Positions 1 through 8,619 of a DNA stretch of 64,000 nucleotides are shown here, piece by piece. Each line of letters begins with the position of its first letter. Positions within the stretch are counted from its first letter, which is position 1. The stretch is taken from positions 1,178,001-1,242,000 of the forward strand of contig NZ_AP023243.1 of assembly GCF_016756495.1 (NCBI RefSeq). Direction: 5' to 3'. The position numbers were made by a program, and so were the translations under genes. The notes under the pieces are model-generated. The model had not been told where the DNA came from. It did no database searches and worked only from the letters and a program-made list of their open reading frames with translations. Source of the DNA: Mesorhizobium sp. 113-3-3. Its GTDB lineage: Bacteria > Pseudomonadota > Alphaproteobacteria > Rhizobiales > Rhizobiaceae.

Positions 1-681
1 GATTCGATGATCGTCGTCGGGCTGATCGCCGCGCTCGCATGCGGCGCGGCGATCGGCGCCGTCAACTATCTGCTGATCTGGGCGCTGCGCATTCCGCCGA
101 TCATCGCCACCTTGTCGGCGAGCTTCATCATCCAGTCGATCGACATCAGCTACGGGCGTGGGCTGCAGATCAAGCCGCCGCCGGGCTTCGCCGATTTCAC
201 CAACTGGCAGGTGCTGGGCATTCCGGTGCTGGCGGTGCTGACCGTGCTGTTCACCATCGGCGCGGCCATAGCCCTGCAGCGCATGATCTATGGCCGCTCG
301 GTGCTGGCGATCGGCCAGAACATCCGCGCCGCCTGGCTGGCCGGCGTCAATGTCGGCCGCATCCGTTTCCTCACCTACACGCTGTCGGGCGCGCTCGGCG
401 GCATCGATGGCGCGCTGCTTGCCGGCTATTTCCGCGGCGCCAATGTCGATATCGGCAATGAATACCTGCTCGCCTCGATCGCCGTCGTGGTTATCGGCGG
501 CACCTCGGTCGCCGGCGGCAAGGCCAATGTGCCCGGCGTCTGGGGCGCCGCGCTGTTCCTGGTGCTGCTCTTGACCATGCTCAACACGTTCGGCGTCAGC
601 GCCGGCGTGCGGCTGCTGCTGACCGGCCTGATCATTGTCGGCGTGATTACCGCGGCGGGTGGGGAGAAGGCACTGCGGTAG
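1..681 (+). CDS. Sugar-type ABC transporter permease (RbsC/BPD_transp_2 family), 5'-truncated
   Basis: Inner-membrane permease of a ribose/xylose-type ABC importer. The reading frame is open from base 1 (Asp-Ser precede the first ATG at 7), so the gene begins outside the window and about 226 residues remain, roughly the C-terminal two thirds of the usual 320-350. Long hydrophobic segments alternate with short loops. The conserved cytoplasmic loop is visible as GQNIRAAWLAGVNVGRIR near residues 102-119, followed by the GGTSVAGGKANVPGV stretch typical of this family. No partner gene is visible: the next gene starts 130 bp downstream and is unrelated. The substrate cannot be told from this fragment. 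Confidence 0.85.
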   Translation, partial: DSMIVVGLIAALACGAAIGAVNYLLIWALRIPPIIATLSASFIIQSIDISYGRGLQIKPPPGFADFTNWQVLGIPVLAVLTVLFTIGAAIALQRMIYGRSVLAIGQNIRAAWLAGVNVGRIRFLTYTLSGALGGIDGALLAGYFRGANVDIGNEYLLASIAVVVIGGTSVAGGKANVPGVWGAALFLVLLLTMLNTFGVSAGVRLLLTGLIIVGVITAAGGEKALR

Positions 682-811
682 CGTGAGGGATCACGACGCA
701 TCGGCACTGGGTTCCCGGACAATCGTTAGTCCAGCCCGACAGCGGGTTCCCATTCGCGGCGCGCCCTAGTAAACCCTTCCGCGATCTCAGTCGGTCCCGG
801 GAGGGCTCTGC

Positions 812-2884
812 TTGTCCAATTCTGTCAGTGTCGTGATCGACAATGGCGTTGCCATCGTCACCATCGACAATCCGCCGGTCAATGCGCTGAGTTTCCATGT
901 CCGCGAGCCGCTGATGCAGGCGCTGTTCGCCTTGCGCGACGAGGCTTCGGTCACGGCCATCGTCATTGCTTGCGCCGGACGGACCTTCGTTGCCGGCGCC
1001 GACATCACGGAATTCGGCAAGCCGGTGCAGCAGCCCGACCTGCGCGCCGTCGTGGCGACGCTGGAAACCATCACCAAGCCGACGGTTGCCGCCATCCACG
1101 GCACTGCGTTCGGCGGCGGGCTGGAACTGGCGCTCGGCTGTCATTTCCGCGTCGCCGACGCCGGCGCCAGGCTCGGCCTGCCGGAGGTGAAACTTGGCCT
1201 GCTGCCGGGCGGTGGCGGCACGGTGCGGCTGCCGCGCCTGGTCGGGGCGGTGAAGGCGCTGAAGATGATTGTCTCGGGTTCACCGGTTGGTGCCGACGAG
1301 GCGCACGCCGCCGGTCTGGTCGATGCCGTTTTCGAAGGCGATTTGACCACGCATGCCGTGAACTTCGCTCGCGAAATCGCCCGCAAGGGTGGTCCGTTCA
1401 CACCGGTGCGCGATCGCGATGAGCGGCTCGGGGAAACCGACCTCGCGGCTTTCGATGCCGAGGCGGCGGAGCTCGCCAAAAAGGCACGCGGGCTGGAAGC
1501 GCCGGTCGCCTGCGCGCAAGCGGTGCGCAACACCCTCACGCTGCCCTTCGACGAGGCGCTGGCGGCGGAGCGAGCGCTGTTCGTGAAACTGGTCGCCAGC
1601 GACCAGTCGCGGGCGCAGCGGCACCTGTTCTTCGCCGAACGTGAGGCGGCAAAGCTTCCCGGCAAGGACACGCCCAAGCGCAGGATCGCGCGCGTCGGTG
1701 TCATCGGCGCCGGCACGATGGGCGGCGGCATCGCCATGGCCTTCGCCAATGGTGGTTTTTCCGTCACCTTGCTGGAGACCAGCGAGGAGGCGCTGCAGCG
1801 GGGGCTGGGCATGATCGAGAAGAACTATGCCGTCTCCGTTTCGCGCGGTTCGCTGGCCGAAGACGCCAGGCGTCAGCGGCTCGCCCAGTTCAAGGGCTCG
1901 ACCGATTATGCCGATCTCGCCGAATGCGACCTGATCATCGAGGCGGTGTTCGAGGACATGGCGGTGAAGAAGGAGGTGTTCGGCAAGCTCGATGCCGTGG
2001 CCAAGCCTGGCGCCATCCTGGCCACCAATACGTCCTATCTCGACATCAACGAAATCGCCGGCTCGATCTCGCGGCCGCAGGATGTGCTTGGCCTGCATTT
2101 CTTCTCGCCGGCCAATGTCATGAAGCTGCTCGAGATCGTGCGGGCCGACAAGACCGCGCCGGACGCGCTGGCGACCGTCGTCGACCTCGCGCGGCGGATC
2201 GGCAAGGTGGCGGTCGTCGTCGGTGTCTGCCACGGCTTCGTCGGCAACCGCATGCTGGCGGCGCGCGGGTCGGAATCGGAAGCGCTGCTGCTGGAGGGCG
2301 CGACGCCCAGCCAGATCGACAAGGCCTTCACCGATTTCGGCTGGCCGATGGGGCCGTTCCAGATGGGCGATCTGGCCGGCCTCGACATTGGCTGGCGCAA
2401 CCGCAAGGCGCGCGGCCTGAGCGCCGTCATCGCCGACACGCTGTGCGAACAGGGCCGTTTCGGCCAGAAGACCGGCCGGGGTTTCTACCTCTACGAGGCC
2501 GGCGCGCGGGCAGGCGTCCCCGATCCCGAGGTCGAGGCGCTGATCCGCGAAAAGGCCGCCGAGAAGGGCATTGAGCCGCGCGCGATCAGCGCGGACGAAA
2601 TCATCGAGCGCACGCTCTACCCCCTGGTCAACGAGGGGGCGAAAATCCTCGAGGAGAAGATCGCGGCCCGCGCCTCCGACATCGATGTCGTCTGGGTCAA
2701 TGGCTACGGTTTTCCCATCGGCAAGGGTGGCCCGATGTTCTGGGCCGGTCTGGAAGGGGCAGCAAAGATCGTCGAACGGCTCGACCACTGGCACCAGCGG
2801 ACCGGCAAGGACGTGTTCAAACCTGCCCCGCTGCTGAAGCGGATGGCCGATACCGGCTCTTGGGAGGTCGAGGCCACAGCCTGA
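812..2884 (+). CDS. Bifunctional enoyl-CoA hydratase / 3-hydroxyacyl-CoA dehydrogenase (FadJ/FadB alpha-subunit type)
   Basis: Two consecutive steps of fatty-acid beta-oxidation: hydration of enoyl-CoA and NAD-dependent oxidation of the 3-hydroxyacyl-CoA. The N-terminal crotonase domain (about 1-190) keeps both catalytic Glu contexts, GGGLELALG and LPEVKLGLLPGGGG. The Rossmann motif GVIGAGTMGGG lies near residue 296 and is followed by NAD-binding and C-terminal dehydrogenase domains up to residue 690, a length normal for rhizobial members. The start is TTG at 812, chosen because GGGAGG lies at about 800-805 and the next residues begin the crotonase fold. No thiolase is adjacent, so the beta-oxidation partner is elsewhere. 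The gene is convergent with the LuxR regulator that ends 28 bp downstream. Confidence 0.9.
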   Translation: MSNSVSVVIDNGVAIVTIDNPPVNALSFHVREPLMQALFALRDEASVTAIVIACAGRTFVAGADITEFGKPVQQPDLRAVVATLETITKPTVAAIHGTAFGGGLELALGCHFRVADAGARLGLPEVKLGLLPGGGGTVRLPRLVGAVKALKMIVSGSPVGADEAHAAGLVDAVFEGDLTTHAVNFAREIARKGGPFTPVRDRDERLGETDLAAFDAEAAELAKKARGLEAPVACAQAVRNTLTLPFDEALAAERALFVKLVASDQSRAQRHLFFAEREAAKLPGKDTPKRRIARVGVIGAGTMGGGIAMAFANGGFSVTLLETSEEALQRGLGMIEKNYAVSVSRGSLAEDARRQRLAQFKGSTDYADLAECDLIIEAVFEDMAVKKEVFGKLDAVAKPGAILATNTSYLDINEIAGSISRPQDVLGLHFFSPANVMKLLEIVRADKTAPDALATVVDLARRIGKVAVVVGVCHGFVGNRMLAARGSESEALLLEGATPSQIDKAFTDFGWPMGPFQMGDLAGLDIGWRNRKARGLSAVIADTLCEQGRFGQKTGRGFYLYEAGARAGVPDPEVEALIREKAAEKGIEPRAISADEIIERTLYPLVNEGAKILEEKIAARASDIDVVWVNGYGFPIGKGGPMFWAGLEGAAKIVERLDHWHQRTGKDVFKPAPLLKRMADTGSWEVEATA

Positions 2885-2911
2885 CCAGATGACCGCTCAA
2901 GGCGAGGGCGA

Positions 2912-3724
2912 TTATCGGATGCGCGCGTCGATGATCTCGACGAAGCGGGCGAACAGGCCGGCCTGCGACTTGATCTTGAGCTTGCGGTAGATGTTGCGGC
3001 GATGAACCTTCACCGTTCCCGGCACGATGCGCATGGCCCGGGCGATCGATTCGGTGGAATGGCCCTGCAGCACCAGGTCGACGACATGCTTTTCGCGCGG
3101 CGTCAGCGACAGGCTCTTCCAGATATGGGCGCGGTCGAACTCGTTGACCGAAGCGATTGTCTCGTCCTGTTTCGCCTGGGCCGGTTCGTCGGCCGGGAGA
3201 GAAGGCCAGCGCAACCTGATGAAATTGATCACTGCCGGCGCCATGTCGCGCAGCAGCCTGGCGTCGGCGGTGCCGAACGGGCCCGAGGCGCGCAACCGCA
3301 TCAGCGACAGCACCAGCGCGTCCTTGCCGGGCAATGGCACGAAGAAACCGACCTCCTCGGCCAACCGGGTCTGGCTGTAGTAGGAGCGGAAATATTCGCT
3401 GGCGTAGAAGCGGTCGGGCGCGAGTTCGCGCATGCGCCAGAACCCTTCCTTGCGCTCGACCGCCGCGTGGTGGAACGGGTCGAGCAAATAGGGCCCTTCC
3501 TGGTAGAGCGCGACGAAGACATGGCTTTCCGCCGGCGAGAAGGTCTCGAACAGCAGCGGTGGGCGTGAGGCGCCGCGATAGCCGAAGACCACGCAGTGGT
3601 CGAAGCTGACATGCTGGCGAAGCCAGTCGACCATCGCCTTGCCGAATTGATCGCCGGCCGTCTCCCGCGTCGCCGCGACCAGGGCGGCGAGCCGGCTGTA
3701 TTCGTCGCTGCGCGATGCGCTCAA
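2912..3724 (-). CDS. LuxR-family transcriptional regulator
   Basis: DNA-binding regulator of about 270 residues. The C-terminal 65 residues form a LuxR/FixJ helix-turn-helix: LTPREKHVVDLVLQGHSTES, then IARAMRIVPGTVKVHRRNIYRKL. The N-terminal part resembles a GAF-like or autoinducer-type sensing domain, but no ligand can be assigned. The start is uncertain. TTG at 3724 is preferred because GAGGGG precedes it at good spacing and because a palindrome at 3758-3777 would otherwise be coding. ATG at 3790 would add 22 residues. It is divergent from the polyamine-type ABC operon that begins at 3840, so it probably controls that operon. No LuxI-type synthase is in the window. Confidence 0.8.
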   Translation of the reverse strand: MSASRSDEYSRLAALVAATRETAGDQFGKAMVDWLRQHVSFDHCVVFGYRGASRPPLLFETFSPAESHVFVALYQEGPYLLDPFHHAAVERKEGFWRMRELAPDRFYASEYFRSYYSQTRLAEEVGFFVPLPGKDALVLSLMRLRASGPFGTADARLLRDMAPAVINFIRLRWPSLPADEPAQAKQDETIASVNEFDRAHIWKSLSLTPREKHVVDLVLQGHSTESIARAMRIVPGTVKVHRRNIYRKLKIKSQAGLFARFVEIIDARIR

Positions 3725-3757
3725 TCCATACCCCTCTAAACGAGAAAATAGATCAGA

Positions 3758-3777
3758 TATACCACCTGCGAGGTATA
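3758..3777. promoter_or_regulatory. Candidate LuxR-type operator between divergent genes
   Basis: A 20-bp dyad with arms TATACC and GGTATA around an 8-base centre; the flanking bases extend the symmetry to ATATACC/GGTATAT. It lies in the AT-rich gap between the LuxR regulator (start 3724) and the ABC operon (start 3840). Its size and position fit a binding site for the LuxR-family product or a partner. Binding is inferred only. Confidence 0.45.
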
Positions 3778-3839
3778 TACTAGCGGCCATTGGCTCTGGT
3801 AGCGTTCTGAAATTGCCCTGTCGCTGGAGTCCGCAGCCT

Positions 3840-4976
3840 TTGACCGCAGTGCCCGACATCGAGTTTCGCGGCGTCACCAAGCGCTATGGCGCGGTGACCG
3901 CGGTCAGCGGCATCGATCTCTCTGTGCCGCCCTCCGCTTTTGTGGCCCTTCTCGGGCCGTCCGGCTGCGGCAAGACGACGTGCCTGCGCATGATCGGCGG
4001 CTTCGAGCAGCCGAGCGAAGGCCAGGTGCTCATCCGTGGCCAGGACATGGCTGGCACGCCGCCCTACAGGCGGCCGGTCAATATGGTGTTCCAGCAATAT
4101 GCGCTGTTCCCGCATCTCGATGTGGAAGCCAATGTCTCCTACGGGCTGCGCCAGGCACGGCCGCGCCTGTCGTCGCAGGAGATCGGCCGGCGCGCCGGTG
4201 AAGCGCTCGAAATGGTGCGGCTCGCCGGTTATGGCGGCCGAAAGATCCACGAACTGTCCGGCGGCCAGCAGCAGCGCGTCGCGCTGGCGCGTGCGCTGGT
4301 CAACAAGCCGGCGGTGCTGCTGCTCGACGAGCCGCTGGCCGCGCTCGACAAGAAGCTGCGCACCGACATGCAGATCGAGCTGCAGAACCTGCAGCGCGAG
4401 ATCGGCATCACCTTCGTGCTGGTCACCCACGACCAGGAGGAAGCGCTGTCGATGAGCGATTTCGTCTGCGTCATGAATGGCGGGCGCATCGTCCAGCTCG
4501 GCCAGCCGAGCGAAATCTATGACGAGCCGGCCGACCTGTTCGTCGCCGATTTCGTTGGCAAGACCAATCTGCTCAGCGGCAAGGTCACCGGACACTCGGG
4601 CGATCTGGTGGATGTGGCGCTGGCCGACGGCACAATCATCGCGGCGCGCAAGCGCACCGCCTTGCGCCAGGGCGAGAGCGTTTCGGTCAGCCTGCGTCCT
4701 GAATCGCTCAGCCTCGGCGCTCCGCAAAACGGCCCGCTGAAGGGCATCGTGCGCAATCGCATCTTCCTGGGCTCGACGGCGGAATACGCCATCGAGGTTC
4801 AGGGCATCGGAACGTTGCTGGCCAAGGCCGACCATCTGATCGGCCAGGGCAATCTCTTCAAGCCGGGTGAACCCGTCGCCATCGGCTACGCCACCGGGAC
4901 GCCGCTGGCGTTTCCGGAGACCAAGAACAACGGGACCAACCAGAGGGTAAACCAAAATGTCGAAATCATATCGTGA
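3840..4976 (+). CDS. ABC transporter ATP-binding protein, spermidine/putrescine type (PotA-like)
   Basis: ATPase that energises the importer encoded by the following three genes. Walker A GPSGCGKTT lies at residues 39-47, the signature is LSGGQQQRVALARAL and Walker B is VLLLDEPLAALD. The C-terminal region after about residue 240 is a TOBE-type domain, as in PotA and FutC proteins. Length is 378 residues. The start is TTG at 3840, giving MTAVPDIEFRG with GGAG upstream; an in-frame TTG at 3813 would add nine residues of poor quality. Its 3' end overlaps the binding-protein gene by 20 bp, so the genes are co-transcribed and probably translationally coupled. Confidence 0.9.
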   Translation: MTAVPDIEFRGVTKRYGAVTAVSGIDLSVPPSAFVALLGPSGCGKTTCLRMIGGFEQPSEGQVLIRGQDMAGTPPYRRPVNMVFQQYALFPHLDVEANVSYGLRQARPRLSSQEIGRRAGEALEMVRLAGYGGRKIHELSGGQQQRVALARALVNKPAVLLLDEPLAALDKKLRTDMQIELQNLQREIGITFVLVTHDQEEALSMSDFVCVMNGGRIVQLGQPSEIYDEPADLFVADFVGKTNLLSGKVTGHSGDLVDVALADGTIIAARKRTALRQGESVSVSLRPESLSLGAPQNGPLKGIVRNRIFLGSTAEYAIEVQGIGTLLAKADHLIGQGNLFKPGEPVAIGYATGTPLAFPETKNNGTNQRVNQNVEIIS

Positions 4977-6120
4977 CGGACTGCCGATAAGCCCCGAGAA
5001 CTTCGTCGACCAATTGATGCGCCTCAAGCGCGGCTCGATCGGCCGCCGCGACTTTCTTGGCCTCACCGGTCTTGGCATTGCCACGGCCCTGATGGCGCGC
5101 GAGATCGGCATCATGCCGACGCCGGCCTTCGCCGCCGAAAACCTCGGCGACCGCATGTCGATCGCCACCTGGCCGAACTATCATGACCCGCAGACCTTCG
5201 AGAATTTCAAGAAGGACACCGGCGTCGCCGTCGAGGTCAACGTGTTCGGCTCCAATGAGGAGATGCTGGCCAAGCTGCAGGCCGGCGCCTCGGGCTGGAG
5301 CCTGTTCGTGCCGACCAATTATACGATCTCGACCTACAAGAAGCTCGGCATCATCGAGCCGCTCGACATGGCGAAGCTGGCGAATTTCGACGGCACGCAG
5401 GAAGATCCGCGCTTCACCTCGGAGGGCACGATCGACAAGGTAATCTACGCCGTGCCGAAGAACTGGGGCACGACGGGCTTTGCCGTCAACACCAAGAAGC
5501 TGACCAAGCCGATGACGAGTTGGAAGGAATTCTGGGACACGGCCATGGCCGAAGGCGACGGCCGCACCATGGTGCACGACTACCAGTTGACCACGATCGG
5601 CAATGCGCTGAAGTACTTTGGCTACTCCTTCAACTCGCTGAAGCAGGACGAGCTCGCCAAGGCCGAGGAACTTCTGCTCAAGGTCAAGCCGCATCTGTTC
5701 GCGGTGTCCTCCGACTATCAGCCGGGCATGCGCGCGGGCGATGCGTGGATGACCATGTGCTGGACCAATGACGGCGCGCAGCTCCATCGCGACATTCCGG
5801 AGATCGCCTATGTGCTGGGCAAGGAAGGCGGCGAGATCTGGACCGACTTCTACGCCATCCCGAAGGACGCGCCGAACAAGCCGGCGGGCTATGCCTTGCT
5901 CAACTACCTGATGAACCCGCAGGTCGCGGTGAAGGAGCATCTCGCCAACGGCGCGCCCTCGACCGATGCCCGCGTCAACAAGCTTCTGCCCAAGGAAGTG
6001 CTGGACAATCCGATCCTCTATCCGGCGGCGGATCTGTTGACACCGCTGGAGTTCGGCGCCGCGGCAACGCTGACCGATCCGGGCCGTGCCGAACTGATGG
6101 CGCGCTTCAAGTCGGCCTGA
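4957..6120 (+). CDS. Periplasmic binding protein of a polyamine-type ABC transporter, Tat-exported
   Basis: Captures the substrate in the periplasm. A twin-arginine signal is present (GRRDFLGL, Arg-Arg at residues 30-31), with a hydrophobic stretch and a probable AFA-A cleavage site near 59. The mature part resembles PotD/PotF family proteins (SBP_bac_8 type): an early lobe with TWPNYHDPQTF and a late lobe with TDFYAIPKDAPNKPAGYALL. Total length is 387 residues. The unusually long 29-residue stretch before the twin arginine is notable. It sits between the ATPase and the permeases, with a strong hairpin immediately after the stop codon. The exact ligand is unknown; a polyamine or similar amine is the family-level expectation. 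Confidence 0.88.
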   Translation: MSKSYRDGLPISPENFVDQLMRLKRGSIGRRDFLGLTGLGIATALMAREIGIMPTPAFAAENLGDRMSIATWPNYHDPQTFENFKKDTGVAVEVNVFGSNEEMLAKLQAGASGWSLFVPTNYTISTYKKLGIIEPLDMAKLANFDGTQEDPRFTSEGTIDKVIYAVPKNWGTTGFAVNTKKLTKPMTSWKEFWDTAMAEGDGRTMVHDYQLTTIGNALKYFGYSFNSLKQDELAKAEELLLKVKPHLFAVSSDYQPGMRAGDAWMTMCWTNDGAQLHRDIPEIAYVLGKEGGEIWTDFYAIPKDAPNKPAGYALLNYLMNPQVAVKEHLANGAPSTDARVNKLLPKEVLDNPILYPAADLLTPLEFGAAATLTDPGRAELMARFKSA

Positions 6121-6133
6121 CGCGGACAATTGA

Positions 6134-6155
6134 CCGGCGGGCACATGCCCGCCGG
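6134..6155 (+). terminator. Hairpin between binding-protein and permease genes
   Basis: A perfect 10-bp stem (CCGGCGGGCA / TGCCCGCCGG) with a two-base centre lies 13 bp after the binding-protein stop. There is no T-tract. It is more likely an mRNA-stabilising or attenuating hairpin inside the operon than a full terminator. Confidence 0.6.
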
Positions 6156-6171
6156 AATCGGGGCGGTTTCA

Positions 6172-7035
6172 ATGCACGGCAACAGATTTCGTCACAATTT
6201 CCTGACCGCCTTGCTGCTTGCCCCGGCAACGGCGTGGCTGGTGGTGTTCCTGGTGCTGCCGTTCATCGCGATCGCCATCTTCAGCGTCGGCGAGCGGGCG
6301 CCGGAAGGCGGCTATCAGGCCGCCTTCACGCTGGCGCAATATGCCAATCTGCCGGCTCGGGCGACCGCCTTCTGGAACACGATGGTGCTGGCGCCGGTCG
6401 GCGCGCTCGCCTGCCTGCTCGTCGCCTATCCGGTCGCCTATTACCTCGCCTTGCAGGCGCCGCAGCGCTGGCGGCTGATCCTGCTGGCGCTGGTCGTCAT
6501 TCCGTTCTGGACCAGCCTTTTGATGCGCACCTATGCCTGGATGTACATTCTGGGCGGGCGCGGCATCCCTGCTCTGCTCGCTCTTGTCGGCATCGAGGAT
6601 GTCAGGCTGATCAACACGCCCGGCGCCGTCCTGCTCGGCATCGTCTATGGCTACCTGCCGCTGATGATCCTGCCGATCTATGTCAGCCTCGAACGGCTCG
6701 ACCGAAGGCTCTTGGAAGCCTCCGCCGATCTCGGGGCGACGCCACTGTCGACCTTCCTGGGCGTGACCCTGAAGCTGTCGCTGCCGGGCGTGATGACCGG
6801 TTTCTCGCTGGTGATGATCCTCTTGCTCGGCGAATACCTCATTCCGACGCTGCTTGGCGGCGGCAAGGTGTTCTTCATCGGCAATGCGCTGGTCGACCTG
6901 TTCCTGCAGTCGCGCAACTGGCCGTTCGGATCGGCCATCGCCATCACGCTGGTGCTGGTTTCGGTCGTGGTGCTGATCGCCGCCAACCGCATCTCGACCC
7001 GTGTCTCGGGCGCTCGCCGGGTGGATCTGATCTGA
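6172..7035 (+). CDS. ABC transporter permease, polyamine type (PotB-like)
   Basis: First membrane subunit of the importer, 287 residues. It begins with MHGNRFRHNFLTALLLAP and has about six transmembrane segments. The ABC-binding loop typical of PotB proteins is present as LEASADLGATPLSTFLGVTLKLSLPG near residues 181-206, with the conserved E-A-D-G residues. The ATG at 6172 is preferred over a TTG at 6130, because the upstream start would include the hairpin in the coding region. The stop overlaps the next permease start by one base (TGATG), a classic coupling arrangement. Confidence 0.9.
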   Translation: MHGNRFRHNFLTALLLAPATAWLVVFLVLPFIAIAIFSVGERAPEGGYQAAFTLAQYANLPARATAFWNTMVLAPVGALACLLVAYPVAYYLALQAPQRWRLILLALVVIPFWTSLLMRTYAWMYILGGRGIPALLALVGIEDVRLINTPGAVLLGIVYGYLPLMILPIYVSLERLDRRLLEASADLGATPLSTFLGVTLKLSLPGVMTGFSLVMILLLGEYLIPTLLGGGKVFFIGNALVDLFLQSRNWPFGSAIAITLVLVSVVVLIAANRISTRVSGARRVDLI

Positions 7036-7847
7036 TGCGCGCCTTCGTCATTGCCGTCTTTGCCTTCCTCTATTTGCCGATCGCGCTTGTCGTGCTGTTT
7101 TCCTTCAATGCCGGCCACCATGCCAGCGAGTTCACCGGCTTTTCGGTGCAGTGGTACGGCAAGGCGCTGTCGAACCCGTTCCTGGTCGAGGCGCTGAAGA
7201 ACAGCCTGTTCATCGCCACCACCAGCGCGCTTCTGGCGGCAGTGTTCGGCACTGCAGCAGCTCTCGGCCTGGCGCGCGTTGGTGTGCGGACCCGTGCGGT
7301 CTTCGACGCGCTGCTGGGTGCGGCGATCGTCGTCCCCGGTGTCGTCATCGGCATCTCGACGCTGGTCGCGCTCGTCCAACTGTTCGGCGTGGTCAATCCG
7401 TTCCTTGCCTCGATCTGGCCTGACGATCAGCCGCCCAAGCTGTCGCTTGGCTATGGGTCGATCATCGCCGCGCACGGCCTGTTCTCGATGGCGCTGGTGA
7501 CGATGATCGTCGGCACGCGGCTGGGCAGTCTAGACCGCAACCTGGTCGAGGCCTCGAGCGATCTCTACGCCACGCCGCTGACGACGTTCCGTTCGATCGT
7601 CCTGCCGCAGATCATGCCGGCGGTGGTCGCCGGCTTCCTGCTCGCCTTCACCTTTTCCTTCGACGATTTCATCATCGCCTTCTTCGTCGCCGGCGCGCAG
7701 ACGACGCTGCCGATCTATGTCTTCGCCTCGATCCGGCGCGGGGTGACGCCGGAGATCAACGCCATCGCGACGATCGTGCTCGTCGCTTCCGTGCTGCTCG
7801 TGGTGCTTGCCCAATGGCAGCTGCGCCAGCGCAAGCCGTCCAACTGA
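7035..7847 (+). CDS. ABC transporter permease, polyamine type (PotC-like)
   Basis: Second membrane subunit, 270 residues and about six membrane segments, starting MRAFVIAVFAFLYLPIALVV as PotC proteins do. The EAA loop is VEASSDLYATPLTTFRSIVLP around residues 171-191. It is followed by FTFSFDDFIIAFFVAG, a PotC-typical stretch. The start overlaps the preceding permease stop by one base. The SDR gene begins 10 bp downstream and is probably in the same transcript. Confidence 0.92.
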   Translation: MRAFVIAVFAFLYLPIALVVLFSFNAGHHASEFTGFSVQWYGKALSNPFLVEALKNSLFIATTSALLAAVFGTAAALGLARVGVRTRAVFDALLGAAIVVPGVVIGISTLVALVQLFGVVNPFLASIWPDDQPPKLSLGYGSIIAAHGLFSMALVTMIVGTRLGSLDRNLVEASSDLYATPLTTFRSIVLPQIMPAVVAGFLLAFTFSFDDFIIAFFVAGAQTTLPIYVFASIRRGVTPEINAIATIVLVASVLLVVLAQWQLRQRKPSN

Positions 7848-7857
7848 AAGCCGCATC

Positions 7858-8619
7858 ATGATCCTCAAAGACCGCATCGCCGTGGTGACAGGCGCCGGTT
7901 CCGGCATCGGTCGTGCCGGCGCCATGATCATGGCCAGGGAAGGCGCAGTGGTGGTCATCGCCGACAGGGACCATGCCAGCGGCGAGGCGACGGCGTCGGA
8001 TATCCGCGCGGCTGGCGGCAGGGCCGAGGCCATTGCCACCGACGTCTCGGATGACGCTGATGTCGACAAGCTCCTTGCCGGCACGCTCGACAGGCATGGC
8101 CGTATCGACATCCTGCACAATCACGCCGGCATCCAGGTCGGCGGCACGCTGACCGAGGTCGGGACCGATGGCATGGATGCGTCGTGGCGCGTCAATGTGC
8201 GGGCGCAGTTCCTGGCGGCGCGGATCGTCATGCCGACGATGATCGCGCAAGGCGGCGGCGTCATCCTCAACACCGCTTCCAATTCGGGCGTGTTCTACGA
8301 TCGCGAGATGATCGCTTATGCGACGTCGAAACATGCGGTGGTGGCGATGACCAGGCAGATGTCGCTCGACTATGCCCGCCACAATGTCCGCGTCAACGCG
8401 CTCTGCCCCGGCTGGGTCGACACGCCGTTCAATGAGCCTTTCATCGCCCAGATGGGCGGCCGCGAGGCGATCGAAACCTATGTCCGCACCAAAATCCCGA
8501 TGGGGCGCTGGGCGAGCGCGGAAGAAATCGCCGAGGCGATCCTGTTCCTGGTCTCCGACCGCTCATCCTTCATGACCGGCCAGGCGCTGGTGATCGACGG
8601 CGGCGAGAGCATTGGCTGA
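7858..8619 (+). CDS. SDR-family NAD(P)-dependent oxidoreductase
   Basis: Classical short-chain dehydrogenase of 253 residues. The cofactor-binding TGAGSGIG is at 11-18, the NHAG variant of the NNAG motif follows, and the catalytic Tyr154-x3-Lys158 is in YATSKHA. The C-terminal consensus FLVSDRSSFMTGQALVIDGG is intact. ATG at 7858 is the only start that gives a normal N-terminus. It is the last gene of the ABC operon, 10 bp after the permease, so it may oxidise or reduce the imported compound or a product of it. Its last 57 bp overlap the convergent ampR gene. Confidence 0.88.
   Translation: MILKDRIAVVTGAGSGIGRAGAMIMAREGAVVVIADRDHASGEATASDIRAAGGRAEAIATDVSDDADVDKLLAGTLDRHGRIDILHNHAGIQVGGTLTEVGTDGMDASWRVNVRAQFLAARIVMPTMIAQGGGVILNTASNSGVFYDREMIAYATSKHAVVAMTRQMSLDYARHNVRVNALCPGWVDTPFNEPFIAQMGGREAIETYVRTKIPMGRWASAEEIAEAILFLVSDRSSFMTGQALVIDGGESIG

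Noticed and set aside
1280..2794. A 504-codon open frame antisense to the FadJ-like gene
   Set aside because: It mirrors the codon pattern of the real gene in GC-rich DNA, has no domain and no ribosome-binding site. Similar antisense frames at 3780-5168, 4966-6144, 10849-12150, 13136-14518, 20821-22389 and 26403-27869 were dropped for the same reason.
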